Both the position numbers and the translations under genes were made by a program. A DNA stretch of 64,000 nt from an uncultured Psychroserpens sp. (lineage in GTDB: Bacteria > Bacteroidota > Bacteroidia > Flavobacteriales > Flavobacteriaceae). This document shows, piece after piece, positions 63,326 through 64,000 of the stretch. The notes beneath the pieces were generated by a model. That model was not told the origin of the DNA and made no database searches. It saw nothing but the letters and a program-made list of their open reading frames with translations. Position 1 is the first letter of the stretch. Every line of letters begins with the position of its first letter. The stretch covers positions 434,001 to 498,000 of the forward strand of contig NZ_CANMRL010000001.1 of assembly GCF_947500255.1 (NCBI RefSeq), read 5' to 3'.

Positions 63326-64000
63326 TTAACTTTTTGACGCTTTCAATTTTGAGTTTGATAAAAAGTATAGAATCTGAATAACAAGTAAACATACCATCGC
63401 TAAGATTTGCATATGTACAACTTGTTCAAGGCTGTCATGAAAGAAGATGACCAAAGCCATTTGGAGCATTCCAAAAAGTCCAGAAAAAACCACTGGAATA
63501 TACATATCTAACGACAGATAGTAATACGCAAAGATATTAGAGATGGCAAATAAACCTGTTGCCAGTGCATATTTCCATAGTAAAGGAGCCATGGCTAAAT
63601 AACTATCTCCAAATAACAGATTAATCGCTGTTTCAGGATATAAAGCACAAATAGTAACTATTACTAGTGCAATCATCGCTATGTATCCAACGTATTTAAA
63701 TAAAATTGGTGCAGTAGCCTTTCCTTCTTTTTTAAGTTGAACTACTGTTGGAAGTAATAGCATAACAAACATCCATGCTAAAAAATACACGATACGACCA
63801 ATAAGCGCTAAAGAGGCATATAGTCCTGCTTCATAGGATTCAAAATAGTGTTTAACCAATAAAATGTCACTATTATTTATAATGATTTGAGTGAGTTCAT
63901 AAAAAGCGGTAATCACAAAAAAACGAGTCACTTGTTTTGATGTAGTAGTTTCAATATCAAATGAGGTTTTAAATCGGAAATATCTAAACCTGAATGGTAT
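63326..64000 (-). CDS. Polysaccharide flippase (Wzx/MATE-like), 5' end off window
   Basis: The minus-strand frame is open to the right edge (first visible residues IPFRFRYFRFKTSFDIETTT), so at least the N-terminal half is missing; the GTG at 63931 is internal, not the start. The visible 225 residues hold about six hydrophobic helices with the pattern of oligosaccharide flippases (NNSDILLVKHYFESYEAG, ARIVYF-like loop, MLLLPTVVQLKKEGK). It would move lipid-linked repeat units across the inner membrane. Precedes the GT4 gene. Confidence 0.87.
   Translation of the reverse strand: MPFRFRYFRFKTSFDIETTTSKQVTRFFVITAFYELTQIIINNSDILLVKHYFESYEAGLYASLALIGRIVYFLAWMFVMLLLPTVVQLKKEGKATAPILFKYVGYIAMIALVIVTICALYPETAINLLFGDSYLAMAPLLWKYALATGLFAISNIFAYYYLSLDMYIPVVFSGLFGMLQMALVIFFHDSLEQVVHMQILAMVCLLVIQILYFLSNSKLKASKS

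Noticed and set aside
1-64000. CRISPR arrays, insertion sequences, integrases, attachment sites, replication origins
   Set aside because: No regularly spaced repeats, transposase or integrase motifs, or clustered DnaA-type sites were found; the only tRNA shows no flanking integration signs.

Overview
The window comes from a low-GC Bacteroidota genome, almost certainly a marine Flavobacteriaceae member. The evidence is a SusC/SusD/SusE polysaccharide-utilisation system, C-terminal type IX secretion sorting domains on an amylase and an M28 peptidase, many short lipoprotein signal peptides, Bacteroidota-type promoter elements (TAnnTTTG, in the best case with TTTG 19 bp upstream), and AT-rich spacers. 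I cannot name the genus. There are no insertion sequences, phage genes or CRISPR arrays; the only RNA gene I can support is a tRNA-Leu(UAG).

Layout. (1) 1-4.6 kb, minus strand: a tight six-gene operon of redox/stress proteins (SelO AMPylase, small unknown protein, aldo/keto reductase, DUF427, divergent MsrA, alpha/beta-hydrolase-OsmC fusion cut by the window edge). (2) 4.8-8.4 kb: an HD-domain protein fused to a Pycsar-type transmembrane effector domain, convergent with a large GAF-domain protein. (3) 8.5-33.8 kb: an alpha-glucan (starch/maltodextrin) utilisation locus. A nine-gene minus-strand operon (MFS transporter, beta-phosphoglucomutase, GH65 phosphorylase, SusA-like GH13, esterase, GH31, two GH13 lipoproteins, GH97) and a LacI regulator lie divergent from susC-susD-susE and a T9SS-secreted amylase. 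The inferred route is surface amylase, SusCD import, periplasmic trimming, MFS uptake, phosphorolysis to beta-glucose-1-phosphate, then glucose-6-phosphate.

(4) 34-45.4 kb: mixed housekeeping and accessory genes: tRNA-Leu, M20 dipeptidase, secreted M28 peptidase, a BlaI/M56 regulatory pair with a very clear operator on its promoter, an unrecognised lipoprotein, DUF4407 membrane protein, NTF2-like lipoprotein, STAS protein and S37-type peptidase. (5) 45.4-53.2 kb: a hydroxyproline catabolic operon (4-hydroxyproline 2-epimerase, FAD D-amino-acid oxidoreductase, DapA-like deaminase, alpha-ketoglutarate-semialdehyde dehydrogenase) that also holds a DUF885 peptidase-like lipoprotein and a DUF1272 protein, with a divergent AraC regulator. 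(6) 53.1-54.3 kb: PhnA-domain and GNAT proteins. (7) 54.3-64 kb: a probable exopolysaccharide locus with a response-regulator receiver fused to a GT2 glycosyltransferase, a truncated GT2 paralogue lacking its DxD, a large PTPS-related membrane protein, an Ig-like secreted protein, a membrane-anchored GH5-like hydrolase, a GT4 glycosyltransferase and a flippase cut by the right edge.

The least conventional part is region 7. The REC-GT2 fusion, its degenerate paralogue, and paired TGTAGA-type repeats with an exact 21-bp period upstream of both the REC-GT2 and GT4 genes together suggest a polysaccharide synthesis system controlled both transcriptionally and by phosphorylation of the enzyme itself.
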